Position numbers and translations under genes: made by a program. From NCBI GenBank assembly GCA_902785365.1, contig CACZYC010000003.1, forward strand, positions 47,669 through 111,668: DNA of 64,000 bases. The letters are read 5' to 3'. Positions 26,026 to 34,058 of this stretch are shown piece by piece (positions within the stretch are counted from its first letter, which is position 1; each line of letters opens with the position of its first letter). Source of the DNA: an uncultured Ruminococcus sp. (lineage in GTDB: Bacteria; Bacillota; Clostridia; Oscillospirales; Acutalibacteraceae). Under the pieces are notes generated by a model. That model searched no databases and was not told where the DNA came from. It worked only from the letters and a program-made list of their open reading frames with translations.

Positions 26026-26798
26026 TGATAAAAATCGTAGACAGCAAAAATCCATTTTTCAAGGAAATCACAGAGCTTTCCAAAAACAATCCGTATGGAT
26101 GCAGAATTATATCGCTATATAATACATATAATTACAATTTACCTTTTGTGGATTTTTGGGTTCAATTAATTTATGAAAAACCGGTATCATTAATTTCAAG
26201 ACTGGAAAGCGCGTTCATATTACGAATAAGCGAGGAATCCGATATTGAGGAAATCTCCTCATTCATACGCGTATCAGGAGCTCAAAACGTGATTTGTGAC
26301 TCTAGTTTTGGACTTAATTGTGATTTAAGTAAAAAATCAGGCCCTATATTGTTCAGCGATAAGATGTTTGATATTAATAAGAGCTTTGATGTTTTTACGC
26401 CTGACACCAGAGAAGTATATTCGGTTATTTGTAAAGCGGCTTCGGAACATTTTGCCGTGCCATCGTACGAGAGTTTTATGCTTGACGTCAACCATAAGCT
26501 TAATCAACGTTCAATCAGAATATACGCTGTAAAAGATGATAAACTACCCGCAGCGTGCATCATGACGCTCGCGGAGAGCAAGGACAGCGCTGTACTCGGC
26601 GCTTTGGCAACCGACCCGAATTACAGGAACAAGGGTTACGGCGCCTTTCTTGTTAAATATATTAACAACGTACTTGTTTCAGAGGGAAAACGTGTATACC
26701 TTCACCGCGCGCCCTCTGAAAACGTCGCGTTTTACAACAGACTCGGCTTTAAAGAATACGGAAAATGGGCTGAGTACAGGGAGAAAGAAAATGAATAA
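26025..26798 (+). CDS. GNAT-family N-acetyltransferase
   Basis: A 257-aa protein with a C-terminal GNAT fold (about residues 150-255): acetyl-CoA loop in ATDPNYRNKGYGAFLVKYI, and PSENVAFYNRLGFKEYGKWAEY at the end. The N-terminal ~130 residues are probably a degenerate second GNAT-like half. Substrate unknown. The ATG overlaps the murD stop and its own end overlaps the next gene by eight bases, so it is in the murD operon. Confidence 0.8.
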   Translation: MIKIVDSKNPFFKEITELSKNNPYGCRIISLYNTYNYNLPFVDFWVQLIYEKPVSLISRLESAFILRISEESDIEEISSFIRVSGAQNVICDSSFGLNCDLSKKSGPILFSDKMFDINKSFDVFTPDTREVYSVICKAASEHFAVPSYESFMLDVNHKLNQRSIRIYAVKDDKLPAACIMTLAESKDSAVLGALATDPNYRNKGYGAFLVKYINNVLVSEGKRVYLHRAPSENVAFYNRLGFKEYGKWAEYREKENE

Positions 26799-28047
26799 TT
26801 TGTTTGATATTTCCCCGGAAATTATCAAAGCGTCTGTAAAAGCTTCGGAGCTTTGCGCCGATACGTTTAAAAAAATTGATGATATTCAAGAATACAATCA
26901 GCAAAAAATGATAAAAGCGTTCCAGTCAGCGGGAGTATCAGAAAGCCATTTCACAGGCACAACAGGCTACGGCTATGGCGATAGAGGCAGAGACGCTCTT
27001 GATAAAGTTTACGCGGAAGTTTTTGACGCTGAGGACGCTTTAGTTCGTTATAACTTTGTCAGCGGAACTCACGCTCTTACCGTCGCTTTATTCGGAGTTT
27101 TGCGTCCTAACGACAAAATGCTCAGCGTTACCGGCACACCCTATGATACGCTAAGAAGCGCAATCGGTATTGAGGGTAATTACCCGGGCTCACTAATTGA
27201 TTTCGGTATAAAATATAACGAAATAGCCCTGAATAAGGATGGTACTGTTGATTTAAAAGCTATCAAAAATAAACTTGACGATAGTTATAAAATGGTATAT
27301 ATTCAGCGTTCACGAGGTTACAGCACGCGTCCGACACTGACCTGTGACGATATTGCGGAAATTGTAAAAACTGTACGTACTGTAAATAAAGACGCTATTA
27401 TTATGCTGGACAACTGCTACGGCGAGTTTGTTGAAAAAAAGCAGCCTTTAGCCTGCGGGGTTGACCTTATGGCGGGCTCGCTTATCAAAAATCCCGGCGG
27501 AGGTATTGCTCCGACAGGCGGATATATTGCGGGAAGAAAAGATCTCGTTGAAATGTGTTCATACAGGCTTACTACACCGGGTACAGGCAAAGAAATCGGC
27601 GCGACACTCAATGTTACCCGTGAGTTGTTCTTAGGCGCTTATCACGCCCCTCACGCCACAGGCGAGGCGCTAAAAACAGCGGTGTTTGCTTCAGCTCTTT
27701 TTGAAATGCTCGGATATGAGGTTTCTCCAAGATATAATGAGAACAGGGGAGATATAATCCAGCTAATTATGCTCGGTTCTCCCGAAAAGCTTGAACAGTT
27801 CTGCGTCGGTATTCAGCACGCTTCGGCTGTGGACAGTTTTGTAACTCCCTATCCCGACGATATGCCGGGCTATGAGGACAAAGTTATTATGGCGGCAGGA
27901 GCTTTCACTATGGGTTCATCCATTGAACTTTCCGCCGACGCTCCGCTCAGAGAGCCATACGCCGTATGGATGCAGGGAAGTCTGAACTTCCACGCGGGCA
28001 AGTTGGGAATAATGCTCGCCGCGAATGAAGTGTTAAGCAGTCAGTAA
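26791..28047 (+). CDS. Methionine gamma-lyase family (YnbB-like) PLP protein
   Basis: PLP fold type I protein of the PF06838 family, often called methionine gamma-lyase or aluminium-resistance protein; real substrates are poorly known. About 418 aa. Family text includes HFTGTTGYGYGDRGRD, VRYNFVSGTHAL, DNCYGEFVE and MAGSLIKNPGGGIAPTGGYIAGR with the expected PLP lysine. I use the ATG at 26791 inside the end of the GNAT gene, after GGGAG; a far upstream in-frame start would overlap that gene by about 150 bases. The stop codon lies inside a short-repeat array (28038-28080). Confidence 0.87.
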   Translation: MNNLFDISPEIIKASVKASELCADTFKKIDDIQEYNQQKMIKAFQSAGVSESHFTGTTGYGYGDRGRDALDKVYAEVFDAEDALVRYNFVSGTHALTVALFGVLRPNDKMLSVTGTPYDTLRSAIGIEGNYPGSLIDFGIKYNEIALNKDGTVDLKAIKNKLDDSYKMVYIQRSRGYSTRPTLTCDDIAEIVKTVRTVNKDAIIMLDNCYGEFVEKKQPLACGVDLMAGSLIKNPGGGIAPTGGYIAGRKDLVEMCSYRLTTPGTGKEIGATLNVTRELFLGAYHAPHATGEALKTAVFASALFEMLGYEVSPRYNENRGDIIQLIMLGSPEKLEQFCVGIQHASAVDSFVTPYPDDMPGYEDKVIMAAGAFTMGSSIELSADAPLREPYAVWMQGSLNFHAGKLGIMLAANEVLSSQ

Positions 28048-28080
28048 TCAGTAGTCAGTAATCAGTAGTCAGTAATCAGT
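28038..28080 (+). repeat. Left arm of an inverted short-repeat array
   Basis: Tandem copies of the heptamer-like units CAGTAAT and CAGTAGT (cagtcagtaatcagtagt, repeated). The first unit supplies the last residues and TAA stop of the PLP gene. An inverted counterpart lies at 28264-28303. Confidence 0.85.
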
Positions 28081-28154
28081 TTTTGTTAATACTGATATGT
28101 CGGTTTTATCTGGACATCGGTACATAATTATATTATTATGGATTACAATATTGA

Positions 28155-28195
28155 AGCCTTGAAGTTTGTAATAAACCTCAAGGCTCTGTTTTATT
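28155..28195 (+). terminator. Terminator between the two repeat arms
   Basis: Stem of 13 positions, AGCCTTGAAGTTT with AAACCTCAAGGCT (one G-U pair or mismatch), five-base loop, followed by CTGTTTTATT. It probably ends the murD operon. Confidence 0.75.
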
Positions 28196-28263
28196 ATATA
28201 ATATGAATATAATTAGTTCGGGAGCTAAAGCTTTAATACAACAGTAGTTTTGTTCTAGACATT

Positions 28264-28303
28264 CACTGGCTACTGACTACTGACTACTGAAAACTGACTA
28301 CTG
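28264..28303 (-). repeat. Right arm of the inverted short-repeat array
   Basis: Units CTGACTACTGACTACTGA and similar, the reverse complement of the left arm with an imperfect middle. It supplies the TAG stop of the malic enzyme gene on the minus strand. Confidence 0.85.
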
Positions 28304-29470
28304 TCTTGCTACACCTGTTTTTCGAGCGGCTTCAACAACCGCTTTTGCCACAGCTTTGCCCACACGCTTATCAACAGCTTCGGGTATAATGTACTCAGGA
28401 GAGAGCTCTTCATCGCTTACAAGCTCTGCTATTGCATAAGATGCCGCGACTTTCATTTCCTCGTTTATCTCACTTGCTCGGCAGTCAAGCGCTCCTCTGA
28501 ACATACCCGGGAAACACAGTACGTTATTTATCTGATTAGGGAAATCGGAACGTCCCGTACCAACAACTACCGCTCCGGCTTTTTTTGCCAAATCGGGCAT
28601 AATCTCTGGTGTCGGGTTAGCCATAGCGAAAACAACGGGCTTTTCAGCCATAGACTTTACCATTTCCTCGTTGACAATTCCCGGAGCCGATACACCGAGG
28701 AATACATCAGCGCCTTTCATAGCGTCGGCGAGTGAACCCGTTAAATTTTCGGGGTTTGTTATTGATGCCATATACTCCTGTTCGGAATTATTTGTGCTGA
28801 GTCCTTTGCTGATAATACCCTTGCTGTTTACCAGAACAACGTTTTTAACGCCGATATTCATCAGGTGTTTAGCGATAGCTATACCCGCTGAACCTGCGCC
28901 GCTGATAACAAGTTTGATTTCGCCGATCTTCTTATCAACAATCTTCAAAGCGTTCATCAAAGCCGCCGCAACGATTACCGCCGTGCCGTGCTGATCGTCG
29001 TGAAAAATCGGAATATCACAGATTTCTTTGAGCTTTCTTTCAATCTCAAAGCACCTTGGAGCAGCGATATCCTCGAGGTTTATCCCTCCAAAACTTCCGC
29101 TGATCAAGTAAATTGTCTTTACTATTTCGTCAACATCTTTACTTCTTACGCAAATCGGGAAAGCATCAACGTCGGCAAATTCCTTAAAAAGACAGCATTT
29201 TCCTTCCATAACAGGCATACCCGCCTCGGGTCCGATATCACCGAGACCGAGAACTGCCGTACCGTCTGTAACTACGGCAACAAGATTGCTGCGTCTTGTA
29301 AGTTCGAAACTCTTTTCGTAATCCTTGTTAATCTCCATACAAGGCTCGGCTACGCCTGGCGTGTATGCCAGAGATAAATCCATACTGTTATTAATCGGAG
29401 CACGGGAGATTACTTCAATCTTTCCGTCCCACTCATAGTGCTTCTTTAAGCTTTCCTGTCTGATATCCAT
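28298..29470 (-). CDS. NAD(P)-dependent malic enzyme
   Basis: Oxidative decarboxylation of malate to pyruvate and CO2. The 390-aa short bacterial form lacks a phosphotransacetylase domain. Seen: [37 protein letters not shown], the substrate and metal site [18 protein letters not shown] with [13 protein letters not shown], and the dinucleotide motif [15 protein letters not shown], then [15 protein letters not shown] precedes the ATG. NAD versus NADP preference cannot be read safely. The TAG stop is contributed by the adjoining repeat array. Monocistronic between the array and rnpB. Confidence 0.92.
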   Translation of the reverse strand: MDIRQESLKKHYEWDGKIEVISRAPINNSMDLSLAYTPGVAEPCMEINKDYEKSFELTRRSNLVAVVTDGTAVLGLGDIGPEAGMPVMEGKCCLFKEFADVDAFPICVRSKDVDEIVKTIYLISGSFGGINLEDIAAPRCFEIERKLKEICDIPIFHDDQHGTAVIVAAALMNALKIVDKKIGEIKLVISGAGSAGIAIAKHLMNIGVKNVVLVNSKGIISKGLSTNNSEQEYMASITNPENLTGSLADAMKGADVFLGVSAPGIVNEEMVKSMAEKPVVFAMANPTPEIMPDLAKKAGAVVVGTGRSDFPNQINNVLCFPGMFRGALDCRASEINEEMKVAASYAIAELVSDEELSPEYIIPEAVDKRVGKAVAKAVVEAARKTGVARQ

Positions 29471-29535
29471 AATATTACTCCTTAAATAAATTACCGAATG
29501 ATATTATAGACTATTTTCTCATATAATTCAAGTAT

Positions 29536-29564
29536 TTGACAATTCTGATGTATTGGATTAAAAT
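29536..29564 (+). promoter_or_regulatory. Promoter of rnpB
   Basis: Perfect TTGACA (29536-29541), 17-base spacer, TAAAAT (29559-29564); the RNA would start at about 29571, exactly where the P1 helix begins. Confidence 0.85.
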
Positions 29565-29569
29565 ATCTA

Positions 29570-29914
29570 TGCGAGTAAATTGAACAGTCGCGGGGATGTT
29601 CCGAAAGGAACTCTCCGAGGAAAGTCCGGGCTCCACAGAGCACAGGTAACGGCTAACGGCCGCCGAGGGCGACCTCAGGGAAAGTGCAACAGAGAATAAC
29701 CGCCGATTTATCGGCAAGGGTGGAAAGGTGAGGTAAGAGCTCACCGCTGGTGCGGAGACGTACCTGGCGTGTAAACCCTGCCTTGGAGCAACACCGTGGA
29801 GGGACATTATGCTTGCTCGGCAGTCCCGCGGAGGTGGCGTCGAGCGCTTGTGGCAACACAGCGCCAAGATAGATGACTGTTCACGACAGAACCCGGCTTA
29901 CAGATTTAGTCGCG
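29570..29914 (+). ncRNA. rnpB: RNase P RNA, type A
   Basis: Catalytic RNA that matures tRNA 5' ends. Conserved blocks are GAGGAAAGTCCGGGCTCC near 29617, CAGAGAATAACCGCC near 29689, GGTAAGAGCTCACCG, and the 3' AGATGACTGTTCACGACAGA then ACCCGGCTTACAG. The ends pair as P1: GCGAGTAAAT (29571-29580) with ATTTAGTCGC (29904-29913), one mismatch. It has its own promoter and terminator. Open frames on the opposite strand are artefacts. Confidence 0.97.
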
Positions 29915-29924
29915 TATAAAGAAA

Positions 29925-29955
29925 AAGGCAGCTTTAGGCTGCCTTACTTTTTACT
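29925..29955 (+). terminator. Terminator of rnpB
   Basis: Stem AAGGCAGC/GCTGCCTT, five-base loop, then ACTTTTTAC, eleven bases after P1. The ~60 bases that follow are pure AT-rich sequence up to the tandem repeat. Confidence 0.85.
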
Positions 29956-30020
29956 CAATTTTAAATGCTCTGCAATTATAAATAGTATTATATATATTAT
30001 TATATATTATATTATTGTGT

Positions 30021-30108
30021 GCAGATTTTGCGCTACCCCTATGCAGATTTTGCGCTGCCCTAAGGTAAATTTTGCCCTGCACTAGAGCAGATTTTGCGCT
30101 GCTGTTAA
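30021..30108. repeat. Four 22-bp tandem repeats overlapping the end of an FAD enzyme gene
   Basis: Copies begin at 30021, 30043, 30065 and 30087, an exact 22-base period, around the core GCAGATTTTGCGCTGCCCTA. The third copy is the most diverged. The fourth copy encodes the last residues of the convergent FAD enzyme (AAQNLL on the minus strand) and its stop lies at the copy 3/4 border, so the array looks like repeated copying of the gene's 3' end. Confidence 0.9.
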
Positions 30109-31689
30109 AACCTTTTCGGCACACTTGATTCCGTCAACTGCCGCGGAGATTATTCCTCCCGCGTATCCCGCGCCTTCTCCGCAGGGATACAAACCTTTTA
30201 CGCTTACGCTTTGCAAGGTATCGGGATTTCTGGTAATACGAACAGGGGAGGAGCTTCTGGTTTCCGCGGCGGTCAGCAGAGCGTCAGGGTCAGCGAATCC
30301 TTTTAGCTTTCTGTCAAGCGCAACGATAGCGTCTCTCATTGAGTATGTAACATACTCGGGCAGAATTGAATCCATTTGAGCAAAGGCTGTGCCTCTCTGA
30401 TAGCTCGGTTTAACATTTCCAAAGCCCGTGGATTGCGTTTTGTTCAAAAAATCTCCAACTCGCTGCACGGGAGCAGTGTATGCTCCACCGCCGTAGTCAT
30501 AGGCTTTTTTCTCGATTTTTCTTTGATACTCAATTCCCGCCAAGGGATGTTCACTGCCAAAATCATCGGGATTAACCGATACAAGCAAAGCGGAGTTTGA
30601 GTTAACAGCGTCACGTTTAAACTCACTCATACCATTAACGCAAACCATATTCTCCTCACTCGAAGCGGGTACAACGGTGCCTCCGGGGCACATACAGAAA
30701 GTATAAGCTCCTCTGCCGTTGCTTGTCTGAGTATTGAGTTTGTAATAAGCAGCGCCCAATCTATTATTTCCTGCGAAAGAACCGAACTGAGACTTATCTA
30801 TCTTTTCTCTGAGATGCTCAATTCTCGCGCCGACGGAGAAAGACTTTTGCTCCATAAATATACTGTTGTTATAGAGCATTCTCAAAGTATCTCTCGAGCT
30901 GTGCCCGATTGCCAGAATTACATTATCAGTATCGATTATGGTTTTCTTTCCGTTAGATTCAATTTCAATCCCTTTTACTTCATTGTTTTTTATAATCAGC
31001 GAAGTAAATTTTGTGTTAAAAAACACATCACCGCCGAGTTCTATGATTTCTTTACGAATGTATTTTATAACCTCTCTGAGCTTATCTGTGCCTATATGAG
31101 GTTTAGCATTATACAAAATTTCCTCAGGAGCTCCATGAACGTAAAATTCATTTAAAATATGACGAGCTCTGATGTCCTTAGTACCCGTGTTAAGCTTACC
31201 GTCAGAGAATGTTCCCGCGCCGCCTTCACCGAATTGAATATTGGATTGTGTATTCAGAGAGCCTGATTTTATAAAGCTTTCTACGTCTTTAATACGTTGG
31301 TCGCAATCCGCGCCCTGTTCAATAATTATGGGTTTTTCTCCCGCGCGAGCTAGAGTTAATCCCGCGAATATTCCCGCAGGACCGAAGCCTATGATTACAG
31401 GGCGTAGTTTTAAAGGCTTATGTTGCGGAATTTTATACTCATACGGCTTTGTAATAAAGGCGTTTTTGCTTCTGGATCGGCTCAGAGCTTTGTTCTCATC
31501 AATATTAAGATAAACATCTGCAGTGATAATAAAACGCACGTTATCTTTTTTTCGGGCGTCTATGGAGCGTCTGAAAAGAGATATTTTTTCAATTGAATTG
31601 CTGTCAACTCTGAGCTCCTTTATGACAGCTTTCTTTATTGTACTGTCGTTATAATCAATTGGCAGTTTTATATTACTGACTCTTATCAT
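30082..31689 (-). CDS. FAD-dependent dehydrogenase, COG2509 type
   Basis: Flavoprotein of the uncharacterised COG2509 family, 535 aa. Residues 1-~75 form a small N-terminal domain typical of the family (VSNIKLPIDYNDSTIKKAV). The FAD site is VIIGFGPAGIFAGLTLARAG near residue 100, with GEGGAGTFSDGKLNTGT and CMCPGGTVVPAS later, and the C-terminal ATETRSS-like block (TAAETRSSSPVRI) with YPCGEGAGYAGGI. The substrate is unknown. The ATG overlaps the stop of the upstream BaiN-like gene (ATGA). The gene ends within a 22-bp tandem repeat array. Confidence 0.85.
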   Translation of the reverse strand: MIRVSNIKLPIDYNDSTIKKAVIKELRVDSNSIEKISLFRRSIDARKKDNVRFIITADVYLNIDENKALSRSRSKNAFITKPYEYKIPQHKPLKLRPVIIGFGPAGIFAGLTLARAGEKPIIIEQGADCDQRIKDVESFIKSGSLNTQSNIQFGEGGAGTFSDGKLNTGTKDIRARHILNEFYVHGAPEEILYNAKPHIGTDKLREVIKYIRKEIIELGGDVFFNTKFTSLIIKNNEVKGIEIESNGKKTIIDTDNVILAIGHSSRDTLRMLYNNSIFMEQKSFSVGARIEHLREKIDKSQFGSFAGNNRLGAAYYKLNTQTSNGRGAYTFCMCPGGTVVPASSEENMVCVNGMSEFKRDAVNSNSALLVSVNPDDFGSEHPLAGIEYQRKIEKKAYDYGGGAYTAPVQRVGDFLNKTQSTGFGNVKPSYQRGTAFAQMDSILPEYVTYSMRDAIVALDRKLKGFADPDALLTAAETRSSSPVRITRNPDTLQSVSVKGLYPCGEGAGYAGGIISAAVDGIKCAEKVLTAAQNLL

Positions 31690-32906
31690 ACGTTTTCACC
31701 CGCGATTATTCCGCTAGCGAAAGCAAATTGCAAGTTGAACCCACCACAGTCGCCGTCGATGTCTATTGCTTCACCGCAAATATACAGATTTTTCATTATG
31801 GCGCTCTCCATACTGTACGGGTTAATCTCGTTGCCGACAACACCGCCAGAAACAACCTGTGCTCTGCTGAAATCATTGGATTTTAGCGCTTCAAATTTCC
31901 AGTTCTTTACAACATCAACAATTCTTTCAATTTCCTCGACGGTTATAGAATTAATTCTTCTTGAGAAGGGCAGAACCTGAGCTTGTTTAAGGATAGCCAT
32001 ACCGAGCTTTTTGACAAAAATTCCCGTGAATAAGTTTTCAATATTTAAGTTATTGAATATATCCTTATTCTTTAAAATAATACTTTTTAAATATCTTTTG
32101 TCAAAATATGGCAGAAGATCAATTATAACAAATGGCTTTCTTACCTTTTTTAGTATTGAACTGAGGTTGAATACACAGATGCCCGATAAAGAATTGTCTG
32201 CAAACTGTACCTCTCCGTATTCTTCCTTAATTAAACTTTCACCGTCAAACAGGCTGACTTTACTCTCAACTCTGACTCCTTTAAGTGAAGGAAGAAGATC
32301 ACTTTTTACTCTGACAGGACACAAAGCAGGGGAAAGGGGCGTTATATTATGGCCGAGTTCTTTGAGATTTTTTATTATTCCGCTGTCAGCGCCCAGTTTA
32401 GGCGCGGCGCATGAACCCGAACAAACAATAAGCTTTTCGCAGATTAATTCCCCATTATTTGTTGAAACATAAAAGTTATTATTCTTATTTTTTATATCGT
32501 TAACCTTAGTATCACAAGTAATTTCAACTCCAAGAGCTTCTAACCTGAATCTCAATACATCAAGAACACTGCCCGCGTGATTGGAAACAGGGTAGACTCT
32601 GCCTTCATCCTCAACCTTAGTCATCAAACCGAGTTTCATAAATTCATTTATAACCCTGTCAACGGAGCAAAGCTCAAATACAGTATCAACATATTTTCTG
32701 AAAGAACCGTGATAATGTGTTTTTGAACAGGCGGTATTAGTGAGGTTACAGCGTCCGTTGCCTGTCGAGAGAAGCTTTCTGCCAACTCTGTTCTGGGCTT
32801 CAATTACAGCTACTTCTTTCTGAGGATTATTCTCTTTTGCCTTTATTGCCGCGAACAAACCCGACGCGCCGCCGCCGATTATAATAATATCCTTTTTTAC
32901 ACTCAT
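31686..32906 (-). CDS. BaiN/HI0933-type NAD(P)/FAD-dependent oxidoreductase
   Basis: Flavoprotein of the HI0933/YtfP family, 406 aa; the gut homologue BaiN has been linked to bile-acid reduction, but most members are uncharacterised. N-terminal FAD motif IIIGGGASGLFAAIKAKE, then VGRKLLSTGNGRCNLTN and CSGSCAAPKLGADSG, and the C-terminal LYICGEAIDIDGDCGGFNLQFAFASG, all family hallmarks. It overlaps the next flavoprotein gene by four bases. A hairpin separates it from the exporter gene upstream. Confidence 0.88.
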   Translation of the reverse strand: MSVKKDIIIIGGGASGLFAAIKAKENNPQKEVAVIEAQNRVGRKLLSTGNGRCNLTNTACSKTHYHGSFRKYVDTVFELCSVDRVINEFMKLGLMTKVEDEGRVYPVSNHAGSVLDVLRFRLEALGVEITCDTKVNDIKNKNNNFYVSTNNGELICEKLIVCSGSCAAPKLGADSGIIKNLKELGHNITPLSPALCPVRVKSDLLPSLKGVRVESKVSLFDGESLIKEEYGEVQFADNSLSGICVFNLSSILKKVRKPFVIIDLLPYFDKRYLKSIILKNKDIFNNLNIENLFTGIFVKKLGMAILKQAQVLPFSRRINSITVEEIERIVDVVKNWKFEALKSNDFSRAQVVSGGVVGNEINPYSMESAIMKNLYICGEAIDIDGDCGGFNLQFAFASGIIAGENV

Positions 32907-32920
32907 TTTGTCACGTCCTA

Positions 32921-32946
32921 AAAATATAGGCGGACTAAGTCCGCCT
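32921..32946 (-). terminator. Terminator between the exporter and flavoprotein genes
   Basis: Stem AGGCGGAC/GTCCGCCT with loop of about three bases; on the minus strand it is followed by ATATTTTTA. Confidence 0.75.
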
Positions 32947-32951
32947 GTAAA

Positions 32952-33437
32952 TTAATGATTGCCGATAAATATTGCGGATACAGCTCCGAAAATGCCCAGA
33001 CAGGCGAGTGAGACAATAATACTCGCGATTATTACACCGCCTAAAGCCGCAAAAAATGTCTTTTTTAATCCCATATTAAGAAAGCTGGCTCCCAAAGTAC
33101 CCGTCCAAGCGCCTGTAATCGGCAGAGGAATACCAATAAAAAGCATAAGCGCGATAAATAATCCTTTTCCGCCGTTAGACTGAAGCTTCTGTCCCGCTTT
33201 CTCACCTTTGTTGAGGCAGAATGTAAAGAACTTACCGATATATTTCTTATCCTTACCCCATTCAAGCACTTTTCTTGCAAATAAATAAATTAACGGAACA
33301 GGAATAAGATTACCTATAATACAAATAATCGCGCACTGCCACAAGGGGATGTGGCTTCCGAAATATCCCAAAGGTATAGCGCCTCTTAATTCCCAAATCG
33401 GAATCATCGAGGTAAAAAACATCAAAAGATAACCCAT
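32952..33437 (-). CDS. Small multidrug-export-like membrane protein (COG2426)
   Basis: Integral membrane protein of the COG2426 (PF06695) family, about 161 aa. It has hydrophobic helices at the N-terminus with SMIPIWELRGAIPLGYF, a central IGNLIPVPLIYLFARKVLEW, and a C-terminal FIGIPLPITGAWTGTLGA. The name 'multidrug export' is inherited and not proven. The ATG at 33437 follows GGAG at seven bases; a GTG at 33461 would put that site inside the frame. Confidence 0.78.
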   Translation of the reverse strand: MGYLLMFFTSMIPIWELRGAIPLGYFGSHIPLWQCAIICIIGNLIPVPLIYLFARKVLEWGKDKKYIGKFFTFCLNKGEKAGQKLQSNGGKGLFIALMLFIGIPLPITGAWTGTLGASFLNMGLKKTFFAALGGVIIASIIVSLACLGIFGAVSAIFIGNH

Positions 33438-33517
33438 ATAATTCTCCTTTAAAAAATTCACTGTATTATTAACTAAAATATTATATATTATATTGTTAAA
33501 TTTTTCAACCTTTTAAT

Positions 33518-33546
33518 TTGACTTATAATTAAAATGATTGTAAAAT
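33518..33546 (+). promoter_or_regulatory. Promoter of the VanZ-MATE genes
   Basis: TTGACT (33518-33523), 17-base spacer, TAAAAT (33541-33546), 27 bases before the VanZ ATG. Confidence 0.7.
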
Positions 33547-33572
33547 AGTTAAAATAGGCAAGAGGTATTTTT

Positions 33573-34058
33573 ATGAATAAAAACGAAACCAAAAGATTTA
33601 CCGCTTTCACAACAGTAATGTTTGTGATTACAGGTTTATATATAGCTTTTATCTGGGTACATTCGTTAATGAGCGCTGAAAAATCCACAGTAGAAAGTAC
33701 GCGTGTACTTGATTTTTTGATTAATTTTTTGAAATCGCTGGGTATCAACGCTGAATTGACTGACCACATTGTCAGAAAAACAGCTCATTTCTGCGAGTTC
33801 GCTTTGCTTGGATGTCTGACGCTCTGGTGCGGTTATTTGCTAAACAAAAATATTGTTAAGCTTCTGCTTCCTGTCGGCGGCGTATGTCTGGCTGTCGCGA
33901 TTATTGATGAAATAATTCAGATATTCTCACCAGGAAGAAGCTGTCAGTTCAGTGACGTTATTCTGGATTTATCAGGCAGTATATGCGGCGCTGTGTTTTT
34001 CATTTTGATTATAATTATAATTTTGTTGATAAAGAAAAGGAAGAGTAAACATGAGTGA
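33573..34058 (+). CDS. VanZ-family membrane protein
   Basis: A 161-aa membrane protein with four hydrophobic helices. It shows the VanZ-like pattern: a first helix followed by IWVHSLMSAE, then VRKTAHFCEFALLGCLTLW and the conserved IDEIIQIFSPGRSCQFSDVILDLSG split over the third loop. VanZ confers low teicoplanin resistance in enterococci, but most homologues are of unknown role. It overlaps the MATE gene by eight bases. Confidence 0.85.
   Translation: MNKNETKRFTAFTTVMFVITGLYIAFIWVHSLMSAEKSTVESTRVLDFLINFLKSLGINAELTDHIVRKTAHFCEFALLGCLTLWCGYLLNKNIVKLLLPVGGVCLAVAIIDEIIQIFSPGRSCQFSDVILDLSGSICGAVFFILIIIIILLIKKRKSKHE

Noticed and set aside
28038..28303. CRISPR array
   Set aside because: Units are about seven bases without unique spacers and occur as inverted arms; no cas genes.
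29511..29886. Open frames of 118 and 68 codons opposite rnpB
   Set aside because: They lie fully antisense to the well-conserved RNase P RNA and have no ribosome site.
30021..30108. CRISPR-like 22-bp repeats
   Set aside because: The copies are contiguous with no spacers and one is part of a coding sequence.
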